A stretch of DNA of 64,000 bases from Nitratireductor aquibiodomus NL21 = JCM 21793 (lineage in GTDB: Bacteria; Pseudomonadota; Alphaproteobacteria; Rhizobiales; Rhizobiaceae), in contig NZ_BAMP01000006.1 in NCBI RefSeq assembly GCF_000615975.1, positions 29,144-93,143 on the forward strand, read 5' to 3'. Position numbers and translations under genes: made by a program. Below are positions 9,957-17,600 of this stretch, piece by piece (within the stretch, counting starts at the first letter, position 1; each line of letters begins with the position of its first letter). The notes below the pieces were generated by a model that was given only the letters and a program-made list of their open reading frames with translations, was not told the origin of the DNA and did not search any database.

Positions 9957-9980
9957 GACATCGCCGCGTCAGGCGATGTC
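9957..9980 (-). promoter_or_regulatory. Hairpin between peptide gene and exporter gene
   Basis: A perfect 9-bp stem (GACATCGCC / GGCGATGTC) with a six-base loop lies 18 bases after the peptide stop. No T-run follows, so it is not a classical terminator. It may be a partial terminator or an RNA-stability element that keeps peptide mRNA above exporter mRNA, as seen in many bacteriocin operons. Confidence 0.55.
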
Positions 9981-9998
9981 TTCTATCTCGACTGAGGA

Positions 9999-10232
9999 TT
10001 AGGCGACGGCGTCTTCGATCGCGCCGCCGATAATTCCGCCAACGGAGTTTCCGACGACACCACCGACTTCAGCCCCTGGCGCGCTTCCGAAAAAACCGCC
10101 GACGGCTCCGCCGACAACCGAACCGATGGCCGCACCAATGGTGTGGCCCAGACCCTCGGTTCCTTCGCCGCCACCGCCGAAGCTCACGGGCGCATCAATG
10201 CTGACGGTATCAATCTGAAAATCTTCAAACAT
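9999..10232 (-). CDS. Small glycine-zipper peptide, predicted secreted product
   Basis: A 77-residue peptide in two parts: an acidic N-terminus of about 18 residues (MFEDFQIDTVSIDAPVSF) and, after GGGGEGTEGLGH, a run of GxxxG-type glycine zippers (IGAAIGSVVGGAVGG, VGGVVGNSVGGIIGG) able to pack as membrane helices. There are nine acidic residues, one histidine and no Lys, Arg or Cys. The start is ATG 10232, with AGGG nine bases upstream; an ATG at 10241 sits directly on that site, and the longer frame to 10316 has no good site. Neighbours (exporter, HlyD, HlyC-like enzyme, peptidase) make it the likely substrate of the locus, resembling a bacteriocin or pore-forming peptide. No family was recognised; function is inferred. 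Confidence 0.75.
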   Translation of the reverse strand: MFEDFQIDTVSIDAPVSFGGGGEGTEGLGHTIGAAIGSVVGGAVGGFFGSAPGAEVGGVVGNSVGGIIGGAIEDAVA

Positions 10233-10398
10233 TTCCAACATCCCTATTTCAAATGTGCTTTTGAGTATGAAGCCGGATAACCGGCGGTTTAACCGGCGAA
10301 TAATATCCACCGGCATGCGCCCGATACAAAACGTGTCGAGGGCATTCGTTCCGGGCTACGGGAGACCTGCAAAATGCCTCAGGGCCCGGTTGTTCGGC

Positions 10399-10821
10399 TC
10401 ACGCGGAACTCTTCCAGTACTTGACAGTTCGAAGAGCGCCATCGGTATGTCTGCGTACGCTGGTCGCGCGACGACCGGGGAAAATATTGCTTCTCAAATC
10501 GGCAATGATTTCGCGCGCAGTACCATAGGGAGCGATGAAGTCATTGAAGAACAGGCGGTCGCCGCATCTCCATTCGTGGAATGCGAGTGCGCGGCCGCTC
10601 TGCAAGATGGTTCGCTCGGTGCCTTCATCCAGCAGCGCCCAGCTAACGAAGCCCGTGGGGATCCCGTCCGGCGTCAGATAAAACCGCGCTTGGCCAAGAT
10701 GAAGAGGCGGCAGGATTTCCACGTCGAGATAACGCACTACGGAGAAGGCGCGATGGCTCTCGGAGCGCGCGAGAAGCTCCAGGACATAGCCAATGCCGGA
10801 ATATAGATCGACGGCCGTCAT
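10399..10821 (-). CDS. HlyC-like toxin-activating lysine acyltransferase
   Basis: A 140-residue protein resembling HlyC/ApxIC, enzymes that transfer a fatty acyl chain from acyl carrier protein to internal lysines of RTX toxins before secretion. It carries the family hallmarks: His23 in RSESHRAF (HlyC also uses His23), the GIPTGFVSWALL segment, and GDRLFFNDFIAPYG with Asp94 matching the catalytic Asp92 of HlyC. It is shorter than HlyC (170) because the C-terminal tail is reduced. The ATG overlaps the upstream peptidase stop by four bases (ATGA). No RTX toxin lies nearby; the only small secreted candidate is the lysine-free peptide downstream. Confidence 0.82.
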   Translation of the reverse strand: MTAVDLYSGIGYVLELLARSESHRAFSVVRYLDVEILPPLHLGQARFYLTPDGIPTGFVSWALLDEGTERTILQSGRALAFHEWRCGDRLFFNDFIAPYGTAREIIADLRSNIFPGRRATSVRRHTDGALRTVKYWKSSA

Positions 10822-11960
10822 TGCCTGATCCCCCGTGATGAAGCGGTTGGTTTCGTGTGCCGGAGCTCCATCGCGACCTGCGGACAATGATTCCCGAGAG
10901 ACGCGAGCATATCCGGAAGCCGTTGCCTGCACGCTATTCGGTGCTCAAGGTGGACTGTCTCGCCCTCCCCGTTGCGCTGCCACAGCACATACCCCAGAGG
11001 CACCTGTTGACGGTCGAGCGCAAGGAAAACACTGCCGTCCTGCATGGACTGCAGCAGGCGGGCGTAGCGATCGCCAATCGAGTGATCGACGGCACCTGCA
11101 TCAAGGTCCTGAAGATCGAGCAGTAGAAGGCCACCGATCTGGCGGTAAAGACTGGAGACGGTTCCGCCCGTATCCTGCATGCCGGGCAGAACGTAGCGCT
11201 GCGGCAGAATGCACGGGCGATCGTGATAAGCTTTGAGGAGAGCCGGGGCCTGTTCGCCGCTCTTGAAGAACGCGGCGATTTTCTTTCTAGTCCATTCCTG
11301 ACCAATCGATTGCGCCAGAAGACGTGCAATCGGGTAGTTCCATGCGTAATCGTAGGTGTCGCTTCCGCATTCCAGAGCGGTTCTCAGCAACTGTAGATCC
11401 GTACCGAGATAGCGAGAGTTGTCGGTTAACCAAGCAGTTTCCAGATGCGGCGATAATGCCGGTCGAGCCTGACGCACCCAGCCCAACAGAAGCTGCTCGC
11501 CGACAAACGCACAGACTTCACGGGATAATGGCGGCATGGTCGAGCGCCCGGAGCTGACAATCTGCAGGGCGTGGGAAAACTCATGTGCGACCGTGAGAAT
11601 GTCCGAAGCTGTTCCGCGGTAGGGACAACTCACAAAGGGCAATGTCTTTCGCCCGCGGGCGCCTCGGGCGCCCCGATCGTACGTGAAGGCACGGCCATCC
11701 CTGCCCTGCTGCACTTCAAAACTTCTCGGCACCCGCGTCTGCACGAACCGAATCAACCGTGACAGTTCGGGAATACCCGCAGTAAGCGCCTGTGCTGCCA
11801 TCTCCCACGCTGCCTCACCGCTTGTTTCCGGAGGCACGCTGCGACCTGATGCCCCGGCGCCCGTCAGAAAAACCGGAATTGCATCATCACTCAGGTTTCG
11901 CCTGAGGAAGGCATCATCAACACGATTGGTTCTTAACCACTCAGAAAAAATATCAGCCAT
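10818..11960 (-). CDS. M3-like zinc metallopeptidase with C-terminal extension
   Basis: A 380-residue protein with the zinc motif HEFSH at residues 126-130, a following glutamate-rich segment SREVCAFVGEQLLL (148-158) able to supply the third ligand, a tyrosine-rich YDYAWNYP (203-210) and FFKSGEQAPALLKAY (231-245). This order matches the catalytic half of M3 oligopeptidases (PepF/thimet type), but the protein is far shorter than their 550-700 residues. Residues about 250-380 are an extra domain; VPLGYVLWQR (320-329) faintly resembles the GIPTGFVSWALL segment of the acyltransferase next door. It is first in the minus-strand island, with no obvious ribosome binding site. A role in maturing the exported peptide is an inference. 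Confidence 0.72.
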   Translation of the reverse strand: MADIFSEWLRTNRVDDAFLRRNLSDDAIPVFLTGAGASGRSVPPETSGEAAWEMAAQALTAGIPELSRLIRFVQTRVPRSFEVQQGRDGRAFTYDRGARGARGRKTLPFVSCPYRGTASDILTVAHEFSHALQIVSSGRSTMPPLSREVCAFVGEQLLLGWVRQARPALSPHLETAWLTDNSRYLGTDLQLLRTALECGSDTYDYAWNYPIARLLAQSIGQEWTRKKIAAFFKSGEQAPALLKAYHDRPCILPQRYVLPGMQDTGGTVSSLYRQIGGLLLLDLQDLDAGAVDHSIGDRYARLLQSMQDGSVFLALDRQQVPLGYVLWQRNGEGETVHLEHRIACRQRLPDMLASLGNHCPQVAMELRHTKPTASSRGIRQ

Positions 11961-12194
11961 GAGGAAAAGATATGATCAATATTCGTTTGTAAATTAAAAG
12001 TGAGATGCTGTTTACAGCAAATTGATCGGGAGAGATTGTGATTTTTTATGAAATAAAGTCGCCTTTTATATTAGTACCGGACGCGAAATATCATGAAAAG
12101 GCGTGCATCTTGCCGATCCGACTTCGCCGTCCGACGCAGTTTCGCGGCTTTCCCCGCTGCGCCTCAATGTCCGCCATGAGACGTGTGATTGTGC
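11961..12194. promoter_or_regulatory. AT-rich divergent intergenic region with a short palindrome
   Basis: The DNA from about 11961 to 12110 is visibly AT-richer than the surrounding chromosome and separates the peptidase operon from speD. It includes the palindrome GCTGTTTACAGC at 12007-12018 and, on the minus strand, TTGCTG followed 18 bases later by TAATTT, a weak promoter candidate for the island. No gene is recognised here. Confidence 0.4.
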
Positions 12195-12222
12195 TTGCGT
12201 CCCCGGTTTCGTTGCATATATA
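12195..12222 (+). promoter_or_regulatory. Candidate sigma-70 promoter for speDE
   Basis: TTGCGT at 12195-12200 and TATATA at 12217-12222 are separated by 16 bases and lie 54 bases before the speD start. The match is only approximate. Confidence 0.35.
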
Positions 12223-12275
12223 CGGGCACACTCCTGAATGATCAGGTTGAGCATCTGCTGGTTGGAGAGGACGCC

Positions 12276-12755
12276 ATGTCTCAAGACGCCCTTTTCCAAT
12301 TGGGGATGGATTCAGTTGTACTGAACACCGCCCAAAAGGAAGAAAGCATCACCGCGCAGCCCGCATCTGCGGCTTGCGACGACAAGGATCACTTTATCGA
12401 GAAGGACGGCGTTCTTTGCGCCGGTTCGCATCTCATCGTGGATCTGTTCGAGGCCGAGCGCCTGGACGATCTGCCTTACATTCAAAAGACGCTGATCGAC
12501 TGTGTGAACGCAGCCGGTGCCACTCTTTTGCATATCCATCTGCACCCATTCGAGCCGAATGGCGGGATAAGCGGCGTTGCCGTTCTGGCCGAAAGCCATA
12601 TCTCGATCCATTCCTGGCCCGAGAGGCAATATGCGGCGCTGGACATTTTTATGTGCGGCGACGCACAGCCGGAACGCTGCATCGATGTGCTGAAGGAAGC
12701 ATTCGCGCCCGGCCGGATGGACGTGAACGAGCTGCTTCGGGGACGAAACGCGTGA
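12276..12755 (+). CDS. speD: S-adenosylmethionine decarboxylase proenzyme
   Basis: Makes decarboxylated AdoMet, the aminopropyl donor for spermidine. A 159-residue prokaryotic (SpeH-like, class 1B) proenzyme: self-cleavage occurs between Glu106 and Ser107 in LAESHISIHSWPE, the serine becoming the pyruvoyl cofactor; the CGD motif (127-129) supplies the catalytic cysteine. The start is ATG 12276 with GAGAGG eight bases upstream. An N-terminal segment of about 40 residues precedes the usual domain start and looks non-conserved. Its stop overlaps the speE GTG start (GTGA), so the two enzymes of the pathway are coupled. Confidence 0.93.
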   Translation: MSQDALFQLGMDSVVLNTAQKEESITAQPASAACDDKDHFIEKDGVLCAGSHLIVDLFEAERLDDLPYIQKTLIDCVNAAGATLLHIHLHPFEPNGGISGVAVLAESHISIHSWPERQYAALDIFMCGDAQPERCIDVLKEAFAPGRMDVNELLRGRNA

Positions 12756-13615
12756 GCGGGCGCAAGACCATCTCGGAAACCCTGCATGACGGCGTCGGCA
12801 TGGTTTTCGATGCCGAGGAAGTGCTTTACGAAGAGGGAACGGGACATCATCAGCTCACGCTGATCCGAAACCCTGTCTTCGGCAAGGTTCTGGTGCTCGA
12901 TGGTGCTGTGCAGGTTACCAGTCGTGACGAGTTCATCTATCATGAGATGCTTGCGCACGTGCCGCTTGCCGCGCACGAAAGCCCCGCCGATGTGCTGATC
13001 ATCGGCGGCGGCGATTGCGGCCTCGCGGAGGAGGTGCTGAAGCACAGGCGTGTCGGCACCCTCACCCAGGTGGAGATCGACGCGTCCGTCCTTGACTTCT
13101 CACGCGAGCATTTTGCCGACTTCAACGCACCCGTTTTCGACGACCCGCGTTTCAGGGTCGAGATCGCCGACGGGGCGGTTTTTGCTGCGGAAACAGACAG
13201 GCGATTCGATGTCATTCTCGTCGATTCAACGGATCCCACCGGCCCCGGCGCGGTTTTGTTTACGACCGAGTTCTACAGGAGCCTGAAACGCATCCTGCGC
13301 CCGGGCGGCATCGTGGTTTCGCAGAATGGCGTCCCTTTTCTGCAGCCCGACGAGTTTTCGAAGGCCATGAAGGGGCTGTCCTCGGTGTTTGGGACTGCTA
13401 CCTGTTACCTCGTCTCCGTCCCCACCTATTTCGGCGGGCACATGACGCTCGGCTGGTCGACTGACAATCCCGCCTCTCTCGCAGTCAGCGAGGAGACGCT
13501 TGCAGAACGTATGTCGGGAATTGAAACACGGTACTACACGCCTGCCCACCACAGGGCAGCCTTCGCCCTTCCGCGTTTCATCGAAACGCTGCTGGAGAAC
13601 GCCGTGAAGCCTTGA
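12752..13615 (+). CDS. speE: Polyamine aminopropyltransferase (spermidine synthase)
   Basis: Transfers an aminopropyl group from decarboxylated AdoMet to putrescine to form spermidine. A 287-residue protein with the N-terminal beta domain (YHEMLAHVPL), the Rossmann motif LIIGGGDCGLAEEVLKH (GGGDGG type, with Cys replacing one glycine), and the catalytic-loop DSTDPTGPG. It begins at a GTG that overlaps the speD stop. The length is typical of the family. Confidence 0.93.
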   Translation: MSGRKTISETLHDGVGMVFDAEEVLYEEGTGHHQLTLIRNPVFGKVLVLDGAVQVTSRDEFIYHEMLAHVPLAAHESPADVLIIGGGDCGLAEEVLKHRRVGTLTQVEIDASVLDFSREHFADFNAPVFDDPRFRVEIADGAVFAAETDRRFDVILVDSTDPTGPGAVLFTTEFYRSLKRILRPGGIVVSQNGVPFLQPDEFSKAMKGLSSVFGTATCYLVSVPTYFGGHMTLGWSTDNPASLAVSEETLAERMSGIETRYYTPAHHRAAFALPRFIETLLENAVKP

Positions 13616-13618
13616 GAT

Positions 13619-13636
13619 ATGGGCCCAAGGGCCCAT
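13619..13636 (+). terminator. Possible terminator hairpin after speE
   Basis: A GC-rich palindrome, ATGGGCCC with AA and GGGCCCAT, starts three bases after the speE stop. Only a short T-run follows, so termination strength is doubtful. Confidence 0.4.
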
Positions 13637-13708
13637 TTCCGCTTCTCACTCCATCTGCCACCGGCAGTCTCATCCGGAAGTCCGCATTCCACCTTTCCGC
13701 CGGTTTCT

Positions 13709-14344
13709 CTATGCCTGCTGACCGGAGAAGAACGGCACGCTGGAGGCAAGTTCCGCGTCCAGCTCTTGTGCCCTGCGATAGGCGGGCCTCGTTTCCACCC
13801 GCGCCAGATAGTCCTTGAAGACAGGCTTTTCGGGCAGAGCGCGCAGGATGTTCATGGTGTAATTGATCCCGGATGCGAGCTGTGTATCGGCAGCGGTGAA
13901 ACGCGCGCCTGCCGCATAGGAATTGTTTGCAAGCCGCAGTTCGACGTAAGCCAGCATGTCGGCGAAGGTGCCAAACGGGTATTCGTTGCTCTCATATTTC
14001 AGCCCCTGCACATGTGCGCAGATGGCAGGATCAAAAACGGCATCACAATAGACCAGAGCCGCCAGATAGGCCGCCCGATCCGCGTCATTGACCGCGGGTG
14101 CCAGTCCAGCCTGCGAATACCGGTCGGCAAGATAGATGGTGATGGCGGCGCGTTCGGTCACCACCTGTCCGTCATGGACAATGGCCGGAACTTTCTTGCT
14201 GGGCTGAATGGAACGATAGCTCTCCGGCACACCGCCGCGAGCGCGAATGTCGATCATCTCCAGTTCATAGGGAACCCGCAACTCCTCCAGGAGCCAGAGG
14301 ATGCTTGATGAGCGCGACCAGGGTGCATGATAGAAAGTCAACAT
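13709..14344 (-). CDS. Glutathione S-transferase family protein
   Basis: A 211-residue protein with an N-terminal thioredoxin-like domain (MLTFYHAPWSRSSSILWLLEE), the cis-proline KKVPAIVHDG and ERAAITIYLADRY for glutathione binding, and an alpha-helical C-terminal domain. The serine in SRSSS could activate glutathione. The start is ATG 14344; a longer frame to 14407 has no family resemblance. It is convergent with speE and shares no operon. Substrate unknown. Confidence 0.9.
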   Translation of the reverse strand: MLTFYHAPWSRSSSILWLLEELRVPYELEMIDIRARGGVPESYRSIQPSKKVPAIVHDGQVVTERAAITIYLADRYSQAGLAPAVNDADRAAYLAALVYCDAVFDPAICAHVQGLKYESNEYPFGTFADMLAYVELRLANNSYAAGARFTAADTQLASGINYTMNILRALPEKPVFKDYLARVETRPAYRRAQELDAELASSVPFFSGQQA

Positions 14345-14433
14345 CGGGTTTTCTCCTACTCGATGCCGCACTCTATCAAGCCCCTCCTGACAGGATACCG
14401 TCAGCATGCTCCGGTATTCATCCCCGCAGATGC

Positions 14434-14458
14434 AAAAAGGCGGCCGAAGCCGCCTTTT
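14434..14458 (-). terminator. Rho-independent terminator of the BMP transporter operon
   Basis: GGCGGC with a four-base CGAA loop and GCCGCC is flanked by A and T runs, so it can work on either strand. On the minus strand five T follow the stem, 25 bases after the BMP gene stop. Confidence 0.8.
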
Positions 14459-14482
14459 CCGAGAATGTGAATACCGTCAAGA

Positions 14483-15559
14483 TCAGTTCGGCAGCTTGTC
14501 GTCGATGCCCTTGATATAGAAGTTCATGCGAAGGACTTCGCCGTCGGGTGCAACCTGGCCTTCCTCGAGCCAAAGCGTGCCATCCTGCTTGTAGACAGGG
14601 CCGGTGAACGGGTTGAAGTTTTCATCCTTGATTTTGGCCTCGATGGCCTCGGCAGCCGCCTTCACATCGTCGGGCATGTTCGTGTAGGGCGCCATGACGA
14701 CGTGGCCGTCCTTCATGCCACCCCAGACATCCTGCTGCTCCCACGTACCGTCCATCACGGCCTGGACGCGCTCGATGTAATACGGACCCCAGTCATCGAC
14801 GATGGATGTCAGCTGGGTCTCAGGCGCAAACTTGATCATGTCGGAGGCCTGGCCGAAACCCTTGATGCCGCGATCGGCAGCGACCTGCAGCGGCGCCGTG
14901 GAATCGGTGTGCTGCGTGATGATGTCGACGCCCTGATCGAGCAGCGCCTTGGCTGCGTCGGCTTCCTTGCCGGCGTCAAACCAGGTGTTGGCCCAGACGA
15001 TCTTGACCTGGAAATCCGGATTGACCGACTGCGCGCCGAGCATAAAGGCGTTGATGCCCATCACCACTTCGGGAATCGGGAAGGAGGCGATATAGCCGGC
15101 CACGCCCTTCTCCGACATTTTTGCAGCGATCACGCCCTGCACATAGCGGCCTTCGTGAAAGCGCGAATTGAAGGTTGCCACATTGGGGTGATCGCGCTTG
15201 AAGCCGGTTGCGTGCTCGAACTTGATGTCGGGGAACTTCGCGGCGACCTTCTGCACCGGATCCATGAAGCCGAACGAGGTGGCGAAGATGATGTCGCACC
15301 CCGAGCGGGCAAAACGCTCCAGCGCGCGCTCGGCATCCGCCCCTTCCGGGACGCTTTCGAGATAGGCCGTCTCGACCTTGTCGCCAAAATGCTCCTCGAC
15401 ATCGAGCAGGCCCTGATGATGCTGGTAGGAATAGCCGAAATCGCCAATGGGGCCGACATAGATCCAGCAGGCCTTGGTCTTGTCCTGCGCCGCGGCGGGC
15501 GCCGCACCGTAGGCGATGGCCGCAGCACCTGCGGCAAGAGCCATAACGAGTTTCTTCAT
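14483..15559 (-). CDS. BMP family ABC transporter substrate-binding protein
   Basis: Periplasmic binding component of a BMP/Med (PnrA-like) importer; relatives bind purine nucleosides. The 358 residues begin with a signal peptide (MKKLVMALAAGAAAIAYGAAPAAAQ, cleavage after the AAA region) and continue with CWIYVGPIGDFGYSYQHHQG and EHATGFKRDHPNVATFNSRFHEGRYVQG, conserved in the family. The start is ATG 15559, preceded by a GAGAGGA site. It is the last gene of a four-gene minus-strand operon with two permeases and an ATPase, and is followed by a strong hairpin. The transported nucleoside is an inference. Confidence 0.9.
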   Translation of the reverse strand: MKKLVMALAAGAAAIAYGAAPAAAQDKTKACWIYVGPIGDFGYSYQHHQGLLDVEEHFGDKVETAYLESVPEGADAERALERFARSGCDIIFATSFGFMDPVQKVAAKFPDIKFEHATGFKRDHPNVATFNSRFHEGRYVQGVIAAKMSEKGVAGYIASFPIPEVVMGINAFMLGAQSVNPDFQVKIVWANTWFDAGKEADAAKALLDQGVDIITQHTDSTAPLQVAADRGIKGFGQASDMIKFAPETQLTSIVDDWGPYYIERVQAVMDGTWEQQDVWGGMKDGHVVMAPYTNMPDDVKAAAEAIEAKIKDENFNPFTGPVYKQDGTLWLEEGQVAPDGEVLRMNFYIKGIDDKLPN

Positions 15560-15593
15560 TGTTGACGTCCTCTCTGTTGTCTGAGTGCGGGGC

Positions 15594-16507
15594 TTATCTG
15601 GCAGGCACAAAGGGCCGGCCGAGGCATGCGGGCGTGTTGACCATCGTCAGGCGCCGGTTTCGCGAGATTAGTACAAGAACGGCGATGGTCGCCAGATAGG
15701 GCAATGCGGACAGGAACTGTGAAGGCACGGAAACACCGATCACCTGTGCATGCAGCTGGCCGATTGAGACGGCGCCGAAGAGATAGGCTCCGGCCAGAAC
15801 GCGCCACGGTCGCCACGATGCGAACACCACCAGCGCCAGCGCGATCCAGCCACGGCCGGCTGTCATGTTCTCGATCCATTGCGGCGTATAGACGAGCGAG
15901 AGATACGCGCCCGCGAGCCCGGCGCACGCACCGCCGAAGACGACCGCCGCATAGCGCACGGCGATCACCCTGATGCCGAGCGCATGGGCGGAATCGTGAT
16001 TGTCCCCCACAGACCGCAGCGTAAGACCCGCGCGGGTGCTGAAGAGAAAATAGCTGACGCCGATGACCAGCAGGATCGAAATATAAAAGAGCGGGGCCTG
16101 CGCGAAGAGAAAGCGGCCGACCACGGGCAGATCGGACAGGACCGGAATGACAAGCGGTGTCATCCTGACACCGGGCAAACCGATGAACGCCTCGCCGATC
16201 ATGCCGGAAACACCAAGCCCCAACAGCGTCAGCGCCAGACCGGTCGCCACCTGATTGGTCACGAGCGAGAGCGTCAGGAACCCAAAGAGGAGGGCGAAGG
16301 CTGCGCCGACCAGAACGGCCGCGAACACGCCGAGCAGGGGGAACCGGTGGTTATGGCGACGCCGAATCCTGTCACGGCGCCCATCACCATCATCCCCTCG
16401 ACGCCGAGATTGAGAACGCCGGAACGCTCCACCACCAGCTCGCCCATTGCGGCGATCAAAAGCGGTGTTGCCGCTGTGGCAATGGTGATCAGAACGGATT
16501 CAAGCAT
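15594..16507 (-). pseudogene. BMP-type ABC transporter permease 2, frameshifted
   Basis: Inner-membrane permease of the nucleoside-type importer (YufQ/NupQ-like). The N-terminal frame runs MLESVLITIATAATPLLIAAMGELVVERSGVLNLGVEGMM... to GSP, then loses the family sequence at the C-run at 16337-16341. The other frame resumes with LLGVFAAVLVGAAFALLFG and continues to 15594. One C (six reduced to five) restores a 304-residue protein, the normal family length. Its start overlaps the upstream permease by eight bases. Homopolymer sequencing error is the simplest explanation; if real, the importer would be broken. Confidence 0.85.
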
Positions 16508-17600
16508 GTTTCGCGGCCTCCCCGCCCCGCAAGGCGCGTCCGGCGAGCCGGACCCGGTAGTGGATCAGCATGTCGCAGCCGAGCACGAAGAAAAGCAGCA
16601 TGCCCTGAAATGCACGGGCGGCCTTGTCGGATAGCCCGAGTGAAATCTGCGCGGCCTCGCCGCCAAGATAGGAGAGCGCGAGCACGAAGCCTGCCGCCAC
16701 GATGCCCAGCGGATTGAGTCGCCCAAGGAAGGCGACGATGATTGCGGTGAACCCGTAGCCGGGTGAGATGGAGGGCTGGAGCTGACCGATCGCACCTGCG
16801 ACCTCGGAGATGCCGGCAAGGCCGGCAAGGCCGCCGGAGATGAGAAAGGCCATCATGACCATGCGCGACGAGCTGAAGCCGGCAAACCGCCCTGCCCTTG
16901 GACTTTGGCCCAGGACGCGGATTTCAAATCCCTTGCGGGTCTTGCGCAGGACGAACCACAGGATCAGGGCCGCAAGAACGGCAAAGACGATGCCCCAGTT
17001 GGCCCTGCCGGCCGAAGGCATCAGTTCGGGCAGAATGGCGAAAGCGTGAAAATCGCGCGTCTCGGGGAAGTTCATTCCGCCCGGATCGCGCCATGGACCG
17101 CGCACGATCCAGTCCAGAAAGAGCTGCCCCACATAGACCAGCATAAGGCTTGTCAGAATCTCGTTGGTGTTGAAACGGGCCTTGAGGAAGGCGGGCACGG
17201 CCGCATAGGCAGCGCCGCCCGCCATGCCCATGGCGAGCATCAGGGGCAGAACGAGCCAGTTCTGAAAATCGGGAAACACCACGGGCAGGATGCTCCCAGC
17301 TATTGCGCCGGCTATGAACTGCCCCTCGGCACCGATGTTCCAGTTGTTGGACAGGAAACAGACCGACAGGCCGACGGCGATCAGGATCAGTGGTGCCGCC
17401 TTGATCGCGAGCTCATGGAGCGACCATGTCTCGCGCAGCGGATCGATGAAATAGTAGTAGAGCGCATCGAGCGGGTTCTTGCCAAGAATGGAGAACATGA
17501 TCGCGCCGGCAATCATGGTAAGCACCAGGGCGATCAGCGGCGAGATGGCGCTGAAGAGAACGGAGTGCTGCGGACGCTTGACGAGTTCCAGTCGCATCAT
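16500..17600 (-). CDS. BMP-type ABC transporter permease 1
   Basis: A 366-residue membrane protein with about nine hydrophobic segments, resembling YufP/NupP permeases. The segment NNWNIGAEGQFIAGAIAGS near residue 85 and the EVAGAIGQLQPSISPGYGFTAIIVAFLGRLNP segment are typical of the ribose/BMP permease group. It overlaps the ATPase gene upstream by four bases and the second permease downstream by eight, so all are made together. Confidence 0.9.
   Translation of the reverse strand: MMRLELVKRPQHSVLFSAISPLIALVLTMIAGAIMFSILGKNPLDALYYYFIDPLRETWSLHELAIKAAPLILIAVGLSVCFLSNNWNIGAEGQFIAGAIAGSILPVVFPDFQNWLVLPLMLAMGMAGGAAYAAVPAFLKARFNTNEILTSLMLVYVGQLFLDWIVRGPWRDPGGMNFPETRDFHAFAILPELMPSAGRANWGIVFAVLAALILWFVLRKTRKGFEIRVLGQSPRAGRFAGFSSSRMVMMAFLISGGLAGLAGISEVAGAIGQLQPSISPGYGFTAIIVAFLGRLNPLGIVAAGFVLALSYLGGEAAQISLGLSDKAARAFQGMLLFFVLGCDMLIHYRVRLAGRALRGGEAAKHA

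Noticed and set aside
10233..10316. N-terminal extension of the glycine-zipper peptide starting at 10316
   Set aside because: No ribosome binding site at 10316, an Arg-rich segment unlike an export leader, and a well-spaced AGGG before ATG 10232. Kept as an alternative because it would add a lysine.
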